A stretch of 64,000 nt of DNA. Source: an uncultured Eubacteriales bacterium (lineage in GTDB: Bacteria > Bacillota > Clostridia > Oscillospirales > CAG-272). The notes under the pieces are model-generated. The model did no database searches. It was not told where the DNA came from and was given only the letters and a program-made list of their open reading frames with translations. A program made the translations under genes and the position numbers. Shown piece by piece: positions 1 to 9,330 of the stretch. Position 1 is the first letter of the stretch, and each line of letters opens with the position of its first letter. Location of the stretch: contig CAJUIQ010000003.1 of NCBI GenBank assembly GCA_910586545.1, positions 16,599 through 80,598 of the forward strand. The letters run 5' to 3'.

Positions 1-1163
1 TCCATGGCGTTTTCCAGAAAATAAATTTCCAGTTGTTCCTTTAAAAAGTCAGTGAGCGCCTCCGCAATAAAGGAGTTGGTAATGGCCTTTTTTGTCTGGT
101 TGGCATAAGAAGTCTGTGTGGAAAAAGAGTTGGTTACCAACACCAGACAGTCTTCCACATCCGCAAAGGTTATTTTGGATTCGTTTTTATTGTATTTGCC
201 CATCGCTTTCAATTTTCGGTCAATGGCATATACAAAGGCATTTTTTACTGCCCGTTCCGGTGAGCCGCCGTGCTCCAAAAAGCTGGAGTTATGATAGTAT
301 TCCAGCACATTTACCGTGTTAGAAACACAAAAAGAGACCTCAGCAATCAACCGGTATTCTTCTTTATCCTCACGATCCCGGCCTCGCGTCTCCGGCATTT
401 TCCACAGCACAGGCTGGGTCATGGCCGTATCCCCCGCCAGGCGGGCCACATAATCGGAAATTCCGTTGGGATACAGGAATTCCTTTTCATCAAAAGATCC
501 GTCCGCATTTTCGTAGCGCAAGCTGAACCGCAGCCCCGCGTTGACCACCGCCTGTTTTTCCAGGGTGTCTTCATAAAAGGCTTTGGGAATAGAAATATCG
601 GTGAACACATCCAGATCAGGACGCCAATAGGTTACCGTCCCGGTGCGGCGCTCTCCTTTTTCCAGTTCCCGGGTTTCCAGCTGCCCCACCGGATTGCCCT
701 TTTTAAAGGACATGTGAGACAAATTTTGCCCGTCAAAGGAATGCACCTCAAAAAATTCAGAAGCATACTGGGTGGCGCAGGCGCCCAGTCCGTTTAACCC
801 CAAGGAAAACTCATATCCGCCCATGCCGGAGTTATTCTTATATTTGCCGCCTGCATACAGCTCACAATAAATCAGTTCCCAGTTGAAGCAATCGTACTTT
901 TCGTTATACCCCATGGGGATTCCCCGTCCCCGGTCATCCACCTCGATGGAATGATCCCGATAGACGGTGACGATAATAGAGGATCCGTACCCCTCTCTCG
1001 CCTCATCCACAGAGTTGGATAATATTTCAAAAAAGGCATGCTCACAGCCTTCCAGCCCATCTGAACCAAATATAACCGCCGGACGCAGCCGTACCCGGTC
1101 GGCGCCCTCCAGCTTTTCTATGGATTGGTCATTGTACTGCGCCGTTTCCTTTTTCTTTGTCAT
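1..1163 (-). CDS. Type IIA topoisomerase subunit B (ParE/GyrB-like), partial at left edge
   Basis: This is the N-terminal 387 codons of a GHKL ATPase subunit of a type IIA DNA topoisomerase; the remainder lies beyond the left edge. The protein starts MTKKKETAQYNDQSIEKLEG. The N box (EILSNSVDE, Mg-ATP Asn) and the G1 box (DRGRGIPMG) are visible, followed by the AGGKYKNNSG ATP-lid region and the transducer domain. The ATG at 1161-1163 is preceded by AAGGAAGGG. The block around VRLRPAVIFGSDG departs from the usual RKRPGMYIG of GyrB/ParE, so this looks like the divergent clostridial paralogue rather than the housekeeping gyrase; that is inference. It follows a lipoprotein gene by 31 nt on the same strand. 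The partner A subunit would be expected just downstream, outside the window. Confidence 0.85.
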   Translation of the reverse strand, partial: MTKKKETAQYNDQSIEKLEGADRVRLRPAVIFGSDGLEGCEHAFFEILSNSVDEAREGYGSSIIVTVYRDHSIEVDDRGRGIPMGYNEKYDCFNWELIYCELYAGGKYKNNSGMGGYEFSLGLNGLGACATQYASEFFEVHSFDGQNLSHMSFKKGNPVGQLETRELEKGERRTGTVTYWRPDLDVFTDISIPKAFYEDTLEKQAVVNAGLRFSLRYENADGSFDEKEFLYPNGISDYVARLAGDTAMTQPVLWKMPETRGRDREDKEEYRLIAEVSFCVSNTVNVLEYYHNSSFLEHGGSPERAVKNAFVYAIDRKLKAMGKYNKNESKITFADVEDCLVLVTNSFSTQTSYANQTKKAITNSFIAEALTDFLKEQLEIYFLENAM

Positions 1164-1194
1164 GTGCTCTTTTACCCTTCCTTATAACTGCCAG

Positions 1195-1659
1195 TTACCA
1201 GTCAAATTTTGTTACGGTTTTCCCGTCTCTGCTTACCAGCAGATATCCACAAACGGAATACCTGTCATCCTCGGGCAGATACCAGGAAACCCGTACTTTA
1301 TAAAAGCTTTCTCCCGTTTCCGCATCCTCCATGGTTCCCTGAGATACAAAAGAATACGAATACCCTACATCCGGGTCCTTGTCACCCAGATATGCCTTAG
1401 CTGCAGCCAGAGCTTCCTCCTCTGTAATATGCTTTTCAGAATGATTGGCGGTAGTATCTTCTTCATCGTCCACAGTGGTTTGGGCCGTTGTGGTATCTTC
1501 CTCTGTCCAAGGTTCCGTTTGCTCCGTTTCCTCCGGACGTGTCGTTTCTTCCGCCCGCCGCGTTGTTTTTGACGTTTCTTCTTTTGTCTGACGCACAGAG
1601 CAAGCGCTCATAGAAAGCGCCAGCACCAGCAGGATTGTCGCGATCATTCTCTGTTTCAT
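1195..1659 (-). CDS. Lipoprotein, Thr/Glu-rich linker, unknown function
   Basis: A 154-residue predicted lipoprotein. The N-terminus is Lys/Arg plus a hydrophobic stretch ending in the lipobox LSMSAC, so Cys20 would be lipidated and the protein anchored outside the membrane. Residues about 25-75 are a low-complexity linker rich in Thr and Glu. The C-terminal about 75 residues form the only folded-looking part (ITEEEALAAAKAYLG ... SFYKVRVSWYLPEDDR) and resemble a small PepSY-like alpha/beta module, a weak guess. AAGAAAGGA precedes the ATG. It lies 14 nt after the DHHW gene, so it is probably co-transcribed with the MBOAT/DHHW pair and may serve the same surface-modification process. Confidence 0.75.
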   Translation of the reverse strand: MKQRMIATILLVLALSMSACSVRQTKEETSKTTRRAEETTRPEETEQTEPWTEEDTTTAQTTVDDEEDTTANHSEKHITEEEALAAAKAYLGDKDPDVGYSYSFVSQGTMEDAETGESFYKVRVSWYLPEDDRYSVCGYLLVSRDGKTVTKFDW

Positions 1660-1673
1660 AGTTTATTCCTTTC

Positions 1674-3014
1674 TTACTCACTTTTGCCAAGCCCAGCCTG
1701 CAAAACCTTCAAATAATCCCCTTCTGTGAGGGTTTCCATATTATACAGCATCAAAACCTGGTCTATATCATTTTCCAAACAAAACTGGAGCATGGATGCC
1801 TTATAATACCGAAGGTCTATCAGAATCAAATCGTAATGCCGCGCCAAAAAAGGTACCATGCTATGTGCAAAGGAGTCTTTCAACACCAGCAGCGTCTGGC
1901 GGTCGTCGTCTCCATTCTTTGTAATATGGGTGTACCCAAAGTTACCGCCCAGAAAAGAAGCATACTGATCCTTTTCCTCTAAAAACTCTCGAACGTAAAA
2001 ACTATCGAAAATCGCATACTGCTTCCCGTCCCGCTCTTCATACGTGCATCCTGCATAATCTTCAAACTGCATGGTGTTGTCCTGAATGGTCATGGTATAG
2101 GCATCCTCATCTTCATAATGATAATAGACAATAGAGTCGGGCGCCGCCCATTTTGCCCCGGAGGCCGACCAGGTAGTACCATAAAAGTCGTGTGAGACTT
2201 CCTCTGCTGTAAATGCGCCAAGAGCCAGTGGCGCACCTCCAAGTGACTCCATTACCTGAACATATGCATAATAGGCGCCAAGGGACGTCCAATGGTGATC
2301 GGTTTTGTAATATACCGCCTCTCCGTCCGCCGCTCGACTGCGTAAAGGATCCCGCAAATTTAAATAGGCAAGTCCATTTGAGCCAGTAATGTCCTCTAAA
2401 ACACCCCAAATTCTATCCGAATAATAGGAGCCGTAAACAGGCGGCAAATATTCGTCACATACGTCCTGCTTGCGACCCACCAAAGCGGCTGTGCACGAAA
2501 TATCCTGTTCTTCAGCCGCTTGCTGAAACTTTGCAGCAGCGTCCAGATTGGTTTTTAAAATCGTTTCATTCGGATAATCCACACGGGTAGTCAAATATCC
2601 GTCGCTGCCGAAAATTACCCCGTTGTTCTGCCCTTTTAGCTGAACCGTTTCGGAAAAAGCTTTCATCCCCACAAAGAAATCTCGAAAGGGAAATTGATCC
2701 GCCATATAATCGGAAACCTGTTCTGTAAGCTTGCCGGAAAAAAAGTTCTCTGCGGAAATCTCCGGAGCAGAGGCAAGCACCCGATTTTCTTGGGCGGAAA
2801 ATTTCGAGTCCGGCAGCACCCAGAACAAAATTGCCATTACATATATAAACCCAAGTGTTAGCAGAATCAGCAGCACATCTGCGCCGCGGCTTTCCTTTTT
2901 CACCTGCATCTGCAGATGCAGATAGCGGGCCGCCTCACTGTCTGCGGTAATTTTTTCTTTTTTCACCGGCACGCCTGTAGGAACCGGCTGTATGTCTTTT
3001 GCTGTATGATCCAT
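1674..3014 (-). CDS. DHHW family membrane-anchored protein (AlgJ/AlgX-like SGNH-type)
   Basis: A 446-residue protein with one N-terminal membrane segment (about residues 45-68) and a large extracytoplasmic domain. The sequence TDHHWTSLGAYYAY carries the DHHW signature that names the family, which belongs to the AlgX/AlgJ/WssI group of SGNH-hydrolase-like proteins that work with MBOAT acyltransferases to O-acetylate exported polysaccharides. The conserved GYLTTRVDY and LVLKDSFAHSMVPFLA segments (the latter with the catalytic-type Ser of an SGNH fold) are present. It lies 21 nt downstream of the MBOAT gene on the same strand, the usual pair arrangement. The polymer modified (cell-wall glycan, teichoic acid or exopolysaccharide) cannot be told from this window. 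Confidence 0.88.
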   Translation of the reverse strand: MDHTAKDIQPVPTGVPVKKEKITADSEAARYLHLQMQVKKESRGADVLLILLTLGFIYVMAILFWVLPDSKFSAQENRVLASAPEISAENFFSGKLTEQVSDYMADQFPFRDFFVGMKAFSETVQLKGQNNGVIFGSDGYLTTRVDYPNETILKTNLDAAAKFQQAAEEQDISCTAALVGRKQDVCDEYLPPVYGSYYSDRIWGVLEDITGSNGLAYLNLRDPLRSRAADGEAVYYKTDHHWTSLGAYYAYVQVMESLGGAPLALGAFTAEEVSHDFYGTTWSASGAKWAAPDSIVYYHYEDEDAYTMTIQDNTMQFEDYAGCTYEERDGKQYAIFDSFYVREFLEEKDQYASFLGGNFGYTHITKNGDDDRQTLLVLKDSFAHSMVPFLARHYDLILIDLRYYKASMLQFCLENDIDQVLMLYNMETLTEGDYLKVLQAGLGKSE

Positions 3015-3035
3015 AATGGTTCACCGCCTTTCTGC

Positions 3036-4454
3036 TTAAAACCGGAAGTATAAAAACGGGTTATAGGAAGAATCCACCAAATATGCGGTGCACAGCACCA
3101 GTATAACAGCACTGCCTGTGCTGATCGCTACGCGCGCGCCTTTGCCTTTTTCATACAGCTTATAAAACAGCCGTTTAGGCAGCGGTGTGGAGGCGATACA
3201 TAAGATCGCCAAAAACAATACGCTGCGCAGCAAATCGAAAGCGGCTCCAGCCTCACTAAAGGCGACGACGCCATGACCAAACATATATCCAAGATAGGTA
3301 ACGCCGGCGCTGAGGTCTTCAAAAACAAACAGCCACCATCCGAACAGTACCACCACCAACGTATAAAGATGACTCACAAACCCAGGCATCCGCTGCAAAA
3401 TCTTTTGCAAAAACAGCTTTTCCATCATCAGAAAAATACAGTAATATACGCCCCACAGCACATAGTTCCAACTGGCCCCATGCCAGAATCCGGTAAGCAG
3501 CCAGACAATAACAATATTTCGAAGGTTTATCAGCTTAGAACAGCGATTTCCACCAAGGGGGATGTACACATATTCCCGAAACCAAGTTCCCATAGAGATG
3601 TGCCACCGCCGCCAAAACTCCGTAATACTTTTAGACACATAGGGATAAAAAAAGTTTTCTTTAAATTGGAATCCCAGCATTTTTCCAATACCGATGGCCA
3701 TGTCGGAGTAACCGGAAAAGTCAAAATAAATCTGGAAGGCGTAAAACAGCATTCCAAGCCATGCCCCTACCACGGTAGCGTCTGTGGCGGAAAGAGCCTG
3801 AAATCCCTCCCACATGGCACCGGCGCAGTTGGCGAGAAGAATTTTTTTCGCCATGCCGCAAATAAAGGTACGCATACCGGAAGCAAACAACGCAATATTA
3901 TGCGGACGGGAACGAAGCTGGTCGTCCACATCCTGATACCGGACGATAGGGCCGGCAATCAGTTGGGGAAACAACGTAACATATGCTCCAAAAGAAGCGA
4001 TGTTACGCTGCACCTTTGCGTCTCCACGGTAAATATCAATGGTATACGACATGGTCTGGAAGGTATAAAAGGAAATACCGATAGGCAGTTTCACATCTGC
4101 CAGCAACGGAATTTTTTGCAGAAACGCAAAGGGAAGCAGCTGCAGGTTAGACACAATAAACGTGTAATATTTGAAAAAGCCCAAAATACCCAAATTGATC
4201 ACCGCGCTGGTAATTACAAACCGGCGCGCTTTTTTCTTATCAACTTCCCGGTATTTGCCCACAAAATATCCGCAGATATAGTCCACAATAATGGAAAACA
4301 GCATGATGGTTACATAAATCGGCTCTCCCCAACCGTAAAAAGCAAGGCTTACGATGAGAAGGACCACGTTCCGAAATGCCAGCGGCACGATAAAATAAAG
4401 CATAATCGATGCCGCAAAGTACAGGAACAAAAACTCAAGGGATGAAAATACCAT
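3036..4454 (-). CDS. MBOAT family O-acyltransferase (AlgI/DltB-like)
   Basis: A polytopic membrane-bound O-acyltransferase of 472 residues that moves acyl (probably acetyl) groups across the membrane for transfer to an extracellular polymer. The MBOAT signature region includes SITEFWRRWHISMGTWFREY and the active-site His in TGFWHGASWNYVLWG. About ten hydrophobic segments span the protein. The open frame reaches 4481, but the ATG at 4454 is preferred because GGAGACG lies 5-6 nt upstream and the protein then begins MVFSSLEFLFLYF as in relatives. No DltA/C/D genes are nearby, and the partner is a DHHW protein. This argues for an AlgI-type acetyltransferase and against teichoic-acid D-alanylation. 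Confidence 0.92.
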   Translation of the reverse strand: MVFSSLEFLFLYFAASIMLYFIVPLAFRNVVLLIVSLAFYGWGEPIYVTIMLFSIIVDYICGYFVGKYREVDKKKARRFVITSAVINLGILGFFKYYTFIVSNLQLLPFAFLQKIPLLADVKLPIGISFYTFQTMSYTIDIYRGDAKVQRNIASFGAYVTLFPQLIAGPIVRYQDVDDQLRSRPHNIALFASGMRTFICGMAKKILLANCAGAMWEGFQALSATDATVVGAWLGMLFYAFQIYFDFSGYSDMAIGIGKMLGFQFKENFFYPYVSKSITEFWRRWHISMGTWFREYVYIPLGGNRCSKLINLRNIVIVWLLTGFWHGASWNYVLWGVYYCIFLMMEKLFLQKILQRMPGFVSHLYTLVVVLFGWWLFVFEDLSAGVTYLGYMFGHGVVAFSEAGAAFDLLRSVLFLAILCIASTPLPKRLFYKLYEKGKGARVAISTGSAVILVLCTAYLVDSSYNPFLYFRF

Positions 4455-4648
4455 AATCGTCTCCAAAATGAGAAATATCAAATAAAACGTTTACAAAGAT
4501 TTCTTATAATATTGTAACATATCTTGCCGCAAAAGAAAAGGGGGGGATTTCAGACGCTTTTTACAAGATGCTTCACTACAAACGCAAGAGAAGAAGCCTC
4601 CCTGCGCAGCCTTTCTAGCCGCTCTCTGATGGAGAAAAAGATTTACCA

Positions 4649-5200
4649 TTACAAAAGATTCTCGTCATAACAAGCCCGCTGCCCACCAATAAACTTTGGT
4701 CTGGTTCGGGCGGCATTCAGCGTGGCAGCTCCAATTTTCTTTATAGATAAACGAAGCGGCACCGCCACCCGCCGCAAATGCATACCGATTAACGTAAGGC
4801 CAATGTCCAGACCGGCATGGGCCGCGATTTCCTCCACCACCACAGGATCTGCAGCGCCATGATACGCTGCTGTAGCGAAAGAGCCTCCAGCCTTCGGCTG
4901 AGGCACCACATTTACAGCCTCCGCCTGCGGTACGGCAGCACGTTCAACCACAATCGCCCGGTTTAAATGCTCGCAGCATTGGGCTGCAAGATAAATGCCC
5001 GCCGGGGAAAATACCGACATCAATCCCTCATAAATTGCCTGGGCCGCATGGGGTACAGACGCCGTTCCGATACGTTCTCCGCATACCTCGCTGGTGGAGC
5101 AGCCCACGACAACAATTTGTCCTTTCCGCAGACTGGCAGCCGCAACAAGCTGCGTTGCCGCTTCCGCGGCCTGCTCTCTCAATTCTTCATACATATTCAT
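4649..5200 (-). CDS. TIGR01440 family protein (YwlG, UPF0340/DUF436)
   Basis: A 183-residue soluble protein matching the YwlG/UPF0340 family of Firmicutes, which has no established biochemical role. Recognisable blocks are VVGCSTSEVCGERIG near the N-terminus, an AAQCCEHLNRA motif with a Cys-Cys pair, and the C-terminal VPLRLSIKKIGAATLNAARTRPKFIGG. The start ATG lies 4 nt after AAAAAGGAG; the in-frame ATG two codons later has a more usual spacing, so the start is uncertain by two residues. It is the last gene of the addB-addA-DUF3842-ywlG set on the minus strand, 33 nt after the DUF3842 gene. The 194 nt on its downstream side show no convincing terminator. Confidence 0.88.
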   Translation of the reverse strand: MNMYEELREQAAEAATQLVAAASLRKGQIVVVGCSTSEVCGERIGTASVPHAAQAIYEGLMSVFSPAGIYLAAQCCEHLNRAIVVERAAVPQAEAVNVVPQPKAGGSFATAAYHGAADPVVVEEIAAHAGLDIGLTLIGMHLRRVAVPLRLSIKKIGAATLNAARTRPKFIGGQRACYDENLL

Positions 5201-5233
5201 CAGTCTCCTTTTTCTTATTATATTCTTTCCAAA

Positions 5234-5662
5234 TCAGGCATTCTTAGCCGCTTCCAACTCCAAAATTTTCGTTACGGCCTGATCCGCGTATTCGCTCAGG
5301 GTACACTTAGCCGTACCTACAATATAGATCGAGCATCCCTCGCCGGGAATAAGAATTTTTTCTGCCGGGCTGCGTCCCACAGCCTCTGCCATGCCAGGCG
5401 TCACCTCTCCGGTAAGAGATGCGGGAATCGCAATGCCTACAGGCCCTACAATATAGGACGCTTGGGCCGCGGCGCAAATTACGGGATATTCACCGGTGGC
5501 TCCGTGGTCCGCACCGGCCCTGAGCATTGCCGCCGTTGCAATAGTATTCGTGCCTACCGCCGTAATTGAAAAATCCATAAGAGCCGCTTTGATCCGTTCC
5601 GTAAGCAGAACACCCAATCGGCCCCCTTGTCCATCCATAATAAGAATCGTTTTCTTTCTCAT
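5234..5662 (-). CDS. DUF3842 family protein
   Basis: A 142-residue protein of the clostridial DUF3842 family, function unknown. It opens with ILIMDGQGGRLGVLLTERIK, a Gly-rich loop after a beta strand that suggests a nucleotide-binding Rossmann-like fold (inference). The middle carries GTNTIATAAMLRAGAD and the C-terminal part CSIYIVGTAKCTLSEYAD. Its ATG overlaps the addA stop codon (ATGA), so translation is probably coupled to addA. DUF3842 sits beside unrelated genes in many clostridia, so the neighbourhood gives little functional hint. Confidence 0.88.
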   Translation of the reverse strand: MRKKTILIMDGQGGRLGVLLTERIKAALMDFSITAVGTNTIATAAMLRAGADHGATGEYPVICAAAQASYIVGPVGIAIPASLTGEVTPGMAEAVGRSPAEKILIPGEGCSIYIVGTAKCTLSEYADQAVTKILELEAAKNA

Positions 5663-8600
5663 GTTATCCCACTTTCCTCCAGCACGCCCCGCGGCACCGG
5701 AATACAGTCCCCAAGAGCAAGCGAATATAAATATACCTCGTCAAAAGGACGGCCCAGCATATCCTGGCACAACTCCCTATACAAGTCAATCTGACGCTGA
5801 TGTCTTGGCAAAAGCTTTTGGGCTGCAAGGGTAGGATCCCTTCTCTCCTCCACAGTCAGCCGATCTGTTTTATAATCCAAAAGCACAGCACGCCCCGCCT
5901 GATCTATAAACATACAGTCCACAACGCCCTGAACGGTAATATCTGTTTTTGTCCTGACAAGCTTCTCCCGAAGCGCCAAATCTGTAGTGAACCGGGCAGC
6001 AGGCAGTACCGCGTTAAATCGAAACTCCCGATACATCTCCTTAGCTCGGACCATACGCCCAAATACGGAAGACTGGACAAACGCTTCAATTTCCTCTAAA
6101 CGCACCAGCTCCGCCTGCTCCTTTGTAAGGAACGCTGCTTGCAGAAGACAATCCAGTTCCGCCTGCGCGCCTGTTTTCCACAACCTCTCAAAATCGCAAA
6201 ACTGCATATAGAGGTGGGTTGCAATACCGGCTTTGGCAGCGCTGTCCTCCCGCGTCTCATCTAAAAAGGCAGGCATAGGAACCGCATCCGTATCCCACTT
6301 TGTCGGCGGCTGCATCGGATCAATGGTAATCGATTCTGACTCTTCCTGATTTAAAATATCCGGGCGCAGCGCGGACACGGTAAGCTTTGCGGGAATATCC
6401 TCCAAATGCCTGAGAGGATATTCAAAATGAAATCGTCTGGTAAAAGTCTCTCGCCACATTTCACCAGCACAGTCTGCCGGCTTACTTTCTTCTCGCTCCA
6501 GCTTTACAGCTTCTATCGGCAAATTTTCTCCGACCACAAATCGGAAGCACGCGGCATCCCCTTGCCGCGCCGCACCGTCTATAATCCATTCTCCAAGGCT
6601 TGTGCAGGACAGCAGCTGATACGCATCCGCCTCTTCCTCCGCCCGGCAACGCGCCTGCTCCAACCGTTTTGCAGGATCTTCCGCCATACAAGTGATGTAT
6701 AGCTGTTCTCTGGCCCTGGTCAGCGCCACGTACAGCACGCGCATTTCTTCCTGCACCATCCGCTCTTGCAGCTGCAGCGCCGCTGCCCGCCGCAACGGCG
6801 TATCACAGCGGACAAGTCCACCCGGATCATACAGCTTCATGCACAGTCCCATATCTGGGCTGAACAGCACCCGATCAGACAGTTCCCGAACATTAAAGCT
6901 GCGGGACATATCGGAAAGAAAGCAGACAGGATATTCCAGCCCTTTGGAACGATGCATTGTCGTAATGGTCACCGCGTCCTCCGCTGGAAGCTGTCCACCT
7001 GCGTCCTTTTGCTCCATCAATCCATGCAGCAGCCGAATAAAATCGTGCAGGCCGCCTCCCTGCCGTCCGCAGGCCGCCCCGTGAGATGTGAGCTGCTTTA
7101 GAGAGCGACGAATTTGTATATTGCTTCGTTTCTCATCACCCCGGTAATATAAAAAACCAGTGTCTCGGATAATTCTCTGTAAAATCTCATCTGCTCGCAT
7201 GTATCGTGCGGCTGCTCTCCAGCTTTCCACCTGTTCCGCGAAAGCGGCGCAGCGCTTCCCAAGAGGCGTAGATGCAGCGGCGCAGCGGCGTACACTGTAC
7301 CATAGAGGCCCCTTTTCTCCACACCGGATATTGATTAAATCATCCAAGCTAAAGCCAAAAAGCGGACTTTTCATAGTCCCCGCCAAGTAAATATCCTGCA
7401 GGGGATTGTCCGCTGTATGCAGCAGGCACAGCATCAAAATCACTTCGCTGCAAGCAAAGAAAGGGTCCGCCGCGCTGTTGGCCACTGCAATACCTCGCCG
7501 GGAAAGGGCGTCTGCATAGGCGGCAGCTTGCCTGCCGGAGCGCAGAAGAATCGCAACGTCCCCTGCCCGCACCGGCGTACCATTGGAAAGCGTGCCCTCC
7601 TGTAAAAGAGACTGAATCCGTCCCGCCACATACTCCGCCTCCGGATTTGCGGTAGTGTCTTCCGCATCCTCTTGGGGAGGGATCAGGCATATTTCCACCG
7701 GTCGCTCACCTGCGCCGTCCGCTTTTGCACAAACCAGCTCATCCTGTTTGTCAAAGGGTGTATCACCCGCGGCAAATACATATCGGGAAATTCGATTAGC
7801 GAAATCAATTACAACGCTGTTTGAACGAAAGTTCTCCTGCATAAAAATGGCTGTGCCGCCCTGCCCCGCTCCATATCGGGCCCGATATCCCGTAAATACA
7901 TCCGGGCACGCGCCGCGAAAGCCATATATCGACTGCTTTACGTCCCCAACCATAAAGCGCCGGCAGCCACAGGATACAGCGGAAAAAACCGCATCCTGCA
8001 TTCGGTTGGTATCCTGATATTCATCGATAAAAATATAGTCGAACTGCCGGGACACCTCCTGCGCAGCCTGCGTAGGCCCTCCGTCCTTTGCGCAAAAAAC
8101 TTTTTTTGCCAAAATCTCTAAATCTGAAAAATCTACTCGTCCGATTTCCCGCTTTTTAGCGGCAAACCGCGCTTCAAATTCTGTGAGTACCCGCGCCGCT
8201 GCTCGGACAATGGCGGCATTTTGCTGCATTAAGCGTGTCATATCTTCTCTGGTTGGGAGAAAAAACGCCTGCCGCAGGCTTTTGATCTCATCGCCAAAGT
8301 CCTGTCGAACTTCTTTAAACCGCACATATGCATCCGTTTGCTTTTCCGCCTTTAAAGGAGAAAGCCGCGGCTGGGCAAACGCCTCCAAAAAATCACGAGC
8401 CAACGCAAACTCCCTTTCAGACATTTGGACCAGCTTGCATGCGAGCTCTGCCGATTCCAAAGCAAGCACGCTGTATTTTTCCGTATCGGAGCAAGCGTTC
8501 AGCTCTCCTGCAAGCGCCTGAAAAGTTCTGGAAAAGTGGGCGCCTGCACGGGACATCCTTCTTTGCACTGGTGCGCCAAACATAGAAGAAAGAAAATCAT

Positions 8601-9231
8601 CCGCGCCCGTTTGTGTCTCTTGCGCCCACCGATACAAATCTGCGGTACTGTATCCTTCCGACACAATCGTATTCCAAATGGATAGGAGCGTAACATCAAG
8701 AGACGTCTCGTCCCGTCCGCCGGAAAAACAATCCGCAAGCGCTTCAAAATCTGCCTCATCCGTATCCGCCGACACAGGCGAATCAAAAAAGTCCCCCACC
8801 GTTTCCTGCATTACTTCTTTTTGCAGCACTGCCGTTTGGGCCTCCTCCATAACGGAAAAATCCGGCGGCAAGCCAAGGGCGGCGTAATATGGCTGGAGAG
8901 ACGATAGAAAAAAACTATGTATCGTCATGATTTTTGCTCCGGGCAGCATAGTCAGCTCACGCAGGAGCCGGCGGTTTCCCGGTTCCCTTGCCAACGCCGC
9001 CGTCAATGCGTCCCCCACCCGGCTGCGCAGTTCTCCCGCCGCTGCCTTGGTAAAGGTAACAATCAACATGCGAGACAGGCTGGCCCCCTTTGACGGGTCT
9101 GTCAGCAAGCGAATGATTCGCTGAGTCAGCGTGGCAGTTTTTCCGCTTCCTGCCGCCGCAGACAAAATAAGATTTTCTCCTGCAAAATCAATGGCCGCCT
9201 GCTGTGAAGCGGTCCAAATACGCTCCGCCAT
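5659..9231 (-). CDS. addA: ATP-dependent helicase/nuclease subunit A (AddA)
   Basis: The 1190-residue motor and nuclease subunit of the AddAB complex, which resects double-strand breaks and processes ends at Chi-like sites for RecA. It is a UvrD-type SF1 helicase. The Q motif and Walker A (LILSAAAGSGKT) lie at residues about 18-32, the Walker B/motif II IDEYQDTN near 400, and motif VI VLYVALTRAREQLYI near 840. The C-terminal RecB-family nuclease domain has the metal/catalytic motif LLDYKTD near residue 1118. GGGAGG precedes the ATG. The length is usual for Firmicutes AddA. The gene follows addB by about 150 nt, a gap wider than is typical for this pair, and the gap is filled by a dispersed repeat and a hairpin. 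Confidence 0.97.
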   Translation of the reverse strand: MAERIWTASQQAAIDFAGENLILSAAAGSGKTATLTQRIIRLLTDPSKGASLSRMLIVTFTKAAAGELRSRVGDALTAALAREPGNRRLLRELTMLPGAKIMTIHSFFLSSLQPYYAALGLPPDFSVMEEAQTAVLQKEVMQETVGDFFDSPVSADTDEADFEALADCFSGGRDETSLDVTLLSIWNTIVSEGYSTADLYRWAQETQTGADDFLSSMFGAPVQRRMSRAGAHFSRTFQALAGELNACSDTEKYSVLALESAELACKLVQMSEREFALARDFLEAFAQPRLSPLKAEKQTDAYVRFKEVRQDFGDEIKSLRQAFFLPTREDMTRLMQQNAAIVRAAARVLTEFEARFAAKKREIGRVDFSDLEILAKKVFCAKDGGPTQAAQEVSRQFDYIFIDEYQDTNRMQDAVFSAVSCGCRRFMVGDVKQSIYGFRGACPDVFTGYRARYGAGQGGTAIFMQENFRSNSVVIDFANRISRYVFAAGDTPFDKQDELVCAKADGAGERPVEICLIPPQEDAEDTTANPEAEYVAGRIQSLLQEGTLSNGTPVRAGDVAILLRSGRQAAAYADALSRRGIAVANSAADPFFACSEVILMLCLLHTADNPLQDIYLAGTMKSPLFGFSLDDLINIRCGEKGPLWYSVRRCAAASTPLGKRCAAFAEQVESWRAAARYMRADEILQRIIRDTGFLYYRGDEKRSNIQIRRSLKQLTSHGAACGRQGGGLHDFIRLLHGLMEQKDAGGQLPAEDAVTITTMHRSKGLEYPVCFLSDMSRSFNVRELSDRVLFSPDMGLCMKLYDPGGLVRCDTPLRRAAALQLQERMVQEEMRVLYVALTRAREQLYITCMAEDPAKRLEQARCRAEEEADAYQLLSCTSLGEWIIDGAARQGDAACFRFVVGENLPIEAVKLEREESKPADCAGEMWRETFTRRFHFEYPLRHLEDIPAKLTVSALRPDILNQEESESITIDPMQPPTKWDTDAVPMPAFLDETREDSAAKAGIATHLYMQFCDFERLWKTGAQAELDCLLQAAFLTKEQAELVRLEEIEAFVQSSVFGRMVRAKEMYREFRFNAVLPAARFTTDLALREKLVRTKTDITVQGVVDCMFIDQAGRAVLLDYKTDRLTVEERRDPTLAAQKLLPRHQRQIDLYRELCQDMLGRPFDEVYLYSLALGDCIPVPRGVLEESGIT

Positions 9232-9264
9232 ATAGGTTCCTCCCTTCTTTTGTTATACCATGAA

Positions 9265-9296
9265 GCAAAAATGCTTGCTTGCAAGGGCATTTTTGC
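9265..9296 (-). repeat. Perfect 10-bp inverted repeat between addB and addA
   Basis: The arms GCAAAAATGC (9265-9274) and GCATTTTTGC (9287-9296) are exact complements around a 12-nt loop that itself contains short TTGC/GCAA complementarity. It lies 34 nt before the addA start, downstream of dispersed-repeat copy A, and would fold in the addB-addA mRNA. There is no T-run after the hairpin on the minus strand, so it is not a classical terminator. It could be part of the dispersed element or an mRNA-processing or stability structure. Confidence 0.6.
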
Positions 9297-9330
9297 GAAG
9301 CCGTCAATATCGCAGCCGTGCAAAGCACAG

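Noticed and set aside
3273..4445. A 390-codon open frame antisense to the MBOAT gene
   Set aside because: The minus-strand frame has the MBOAT His motif and membrane helices; the plus frame is basic and without domains.
4455..4648. Terminator or promoter between ywlG and the MBOAT gene
   Set aside because: Only weak partial matches to a -10 box and broken complementarity were found; not enough to list.
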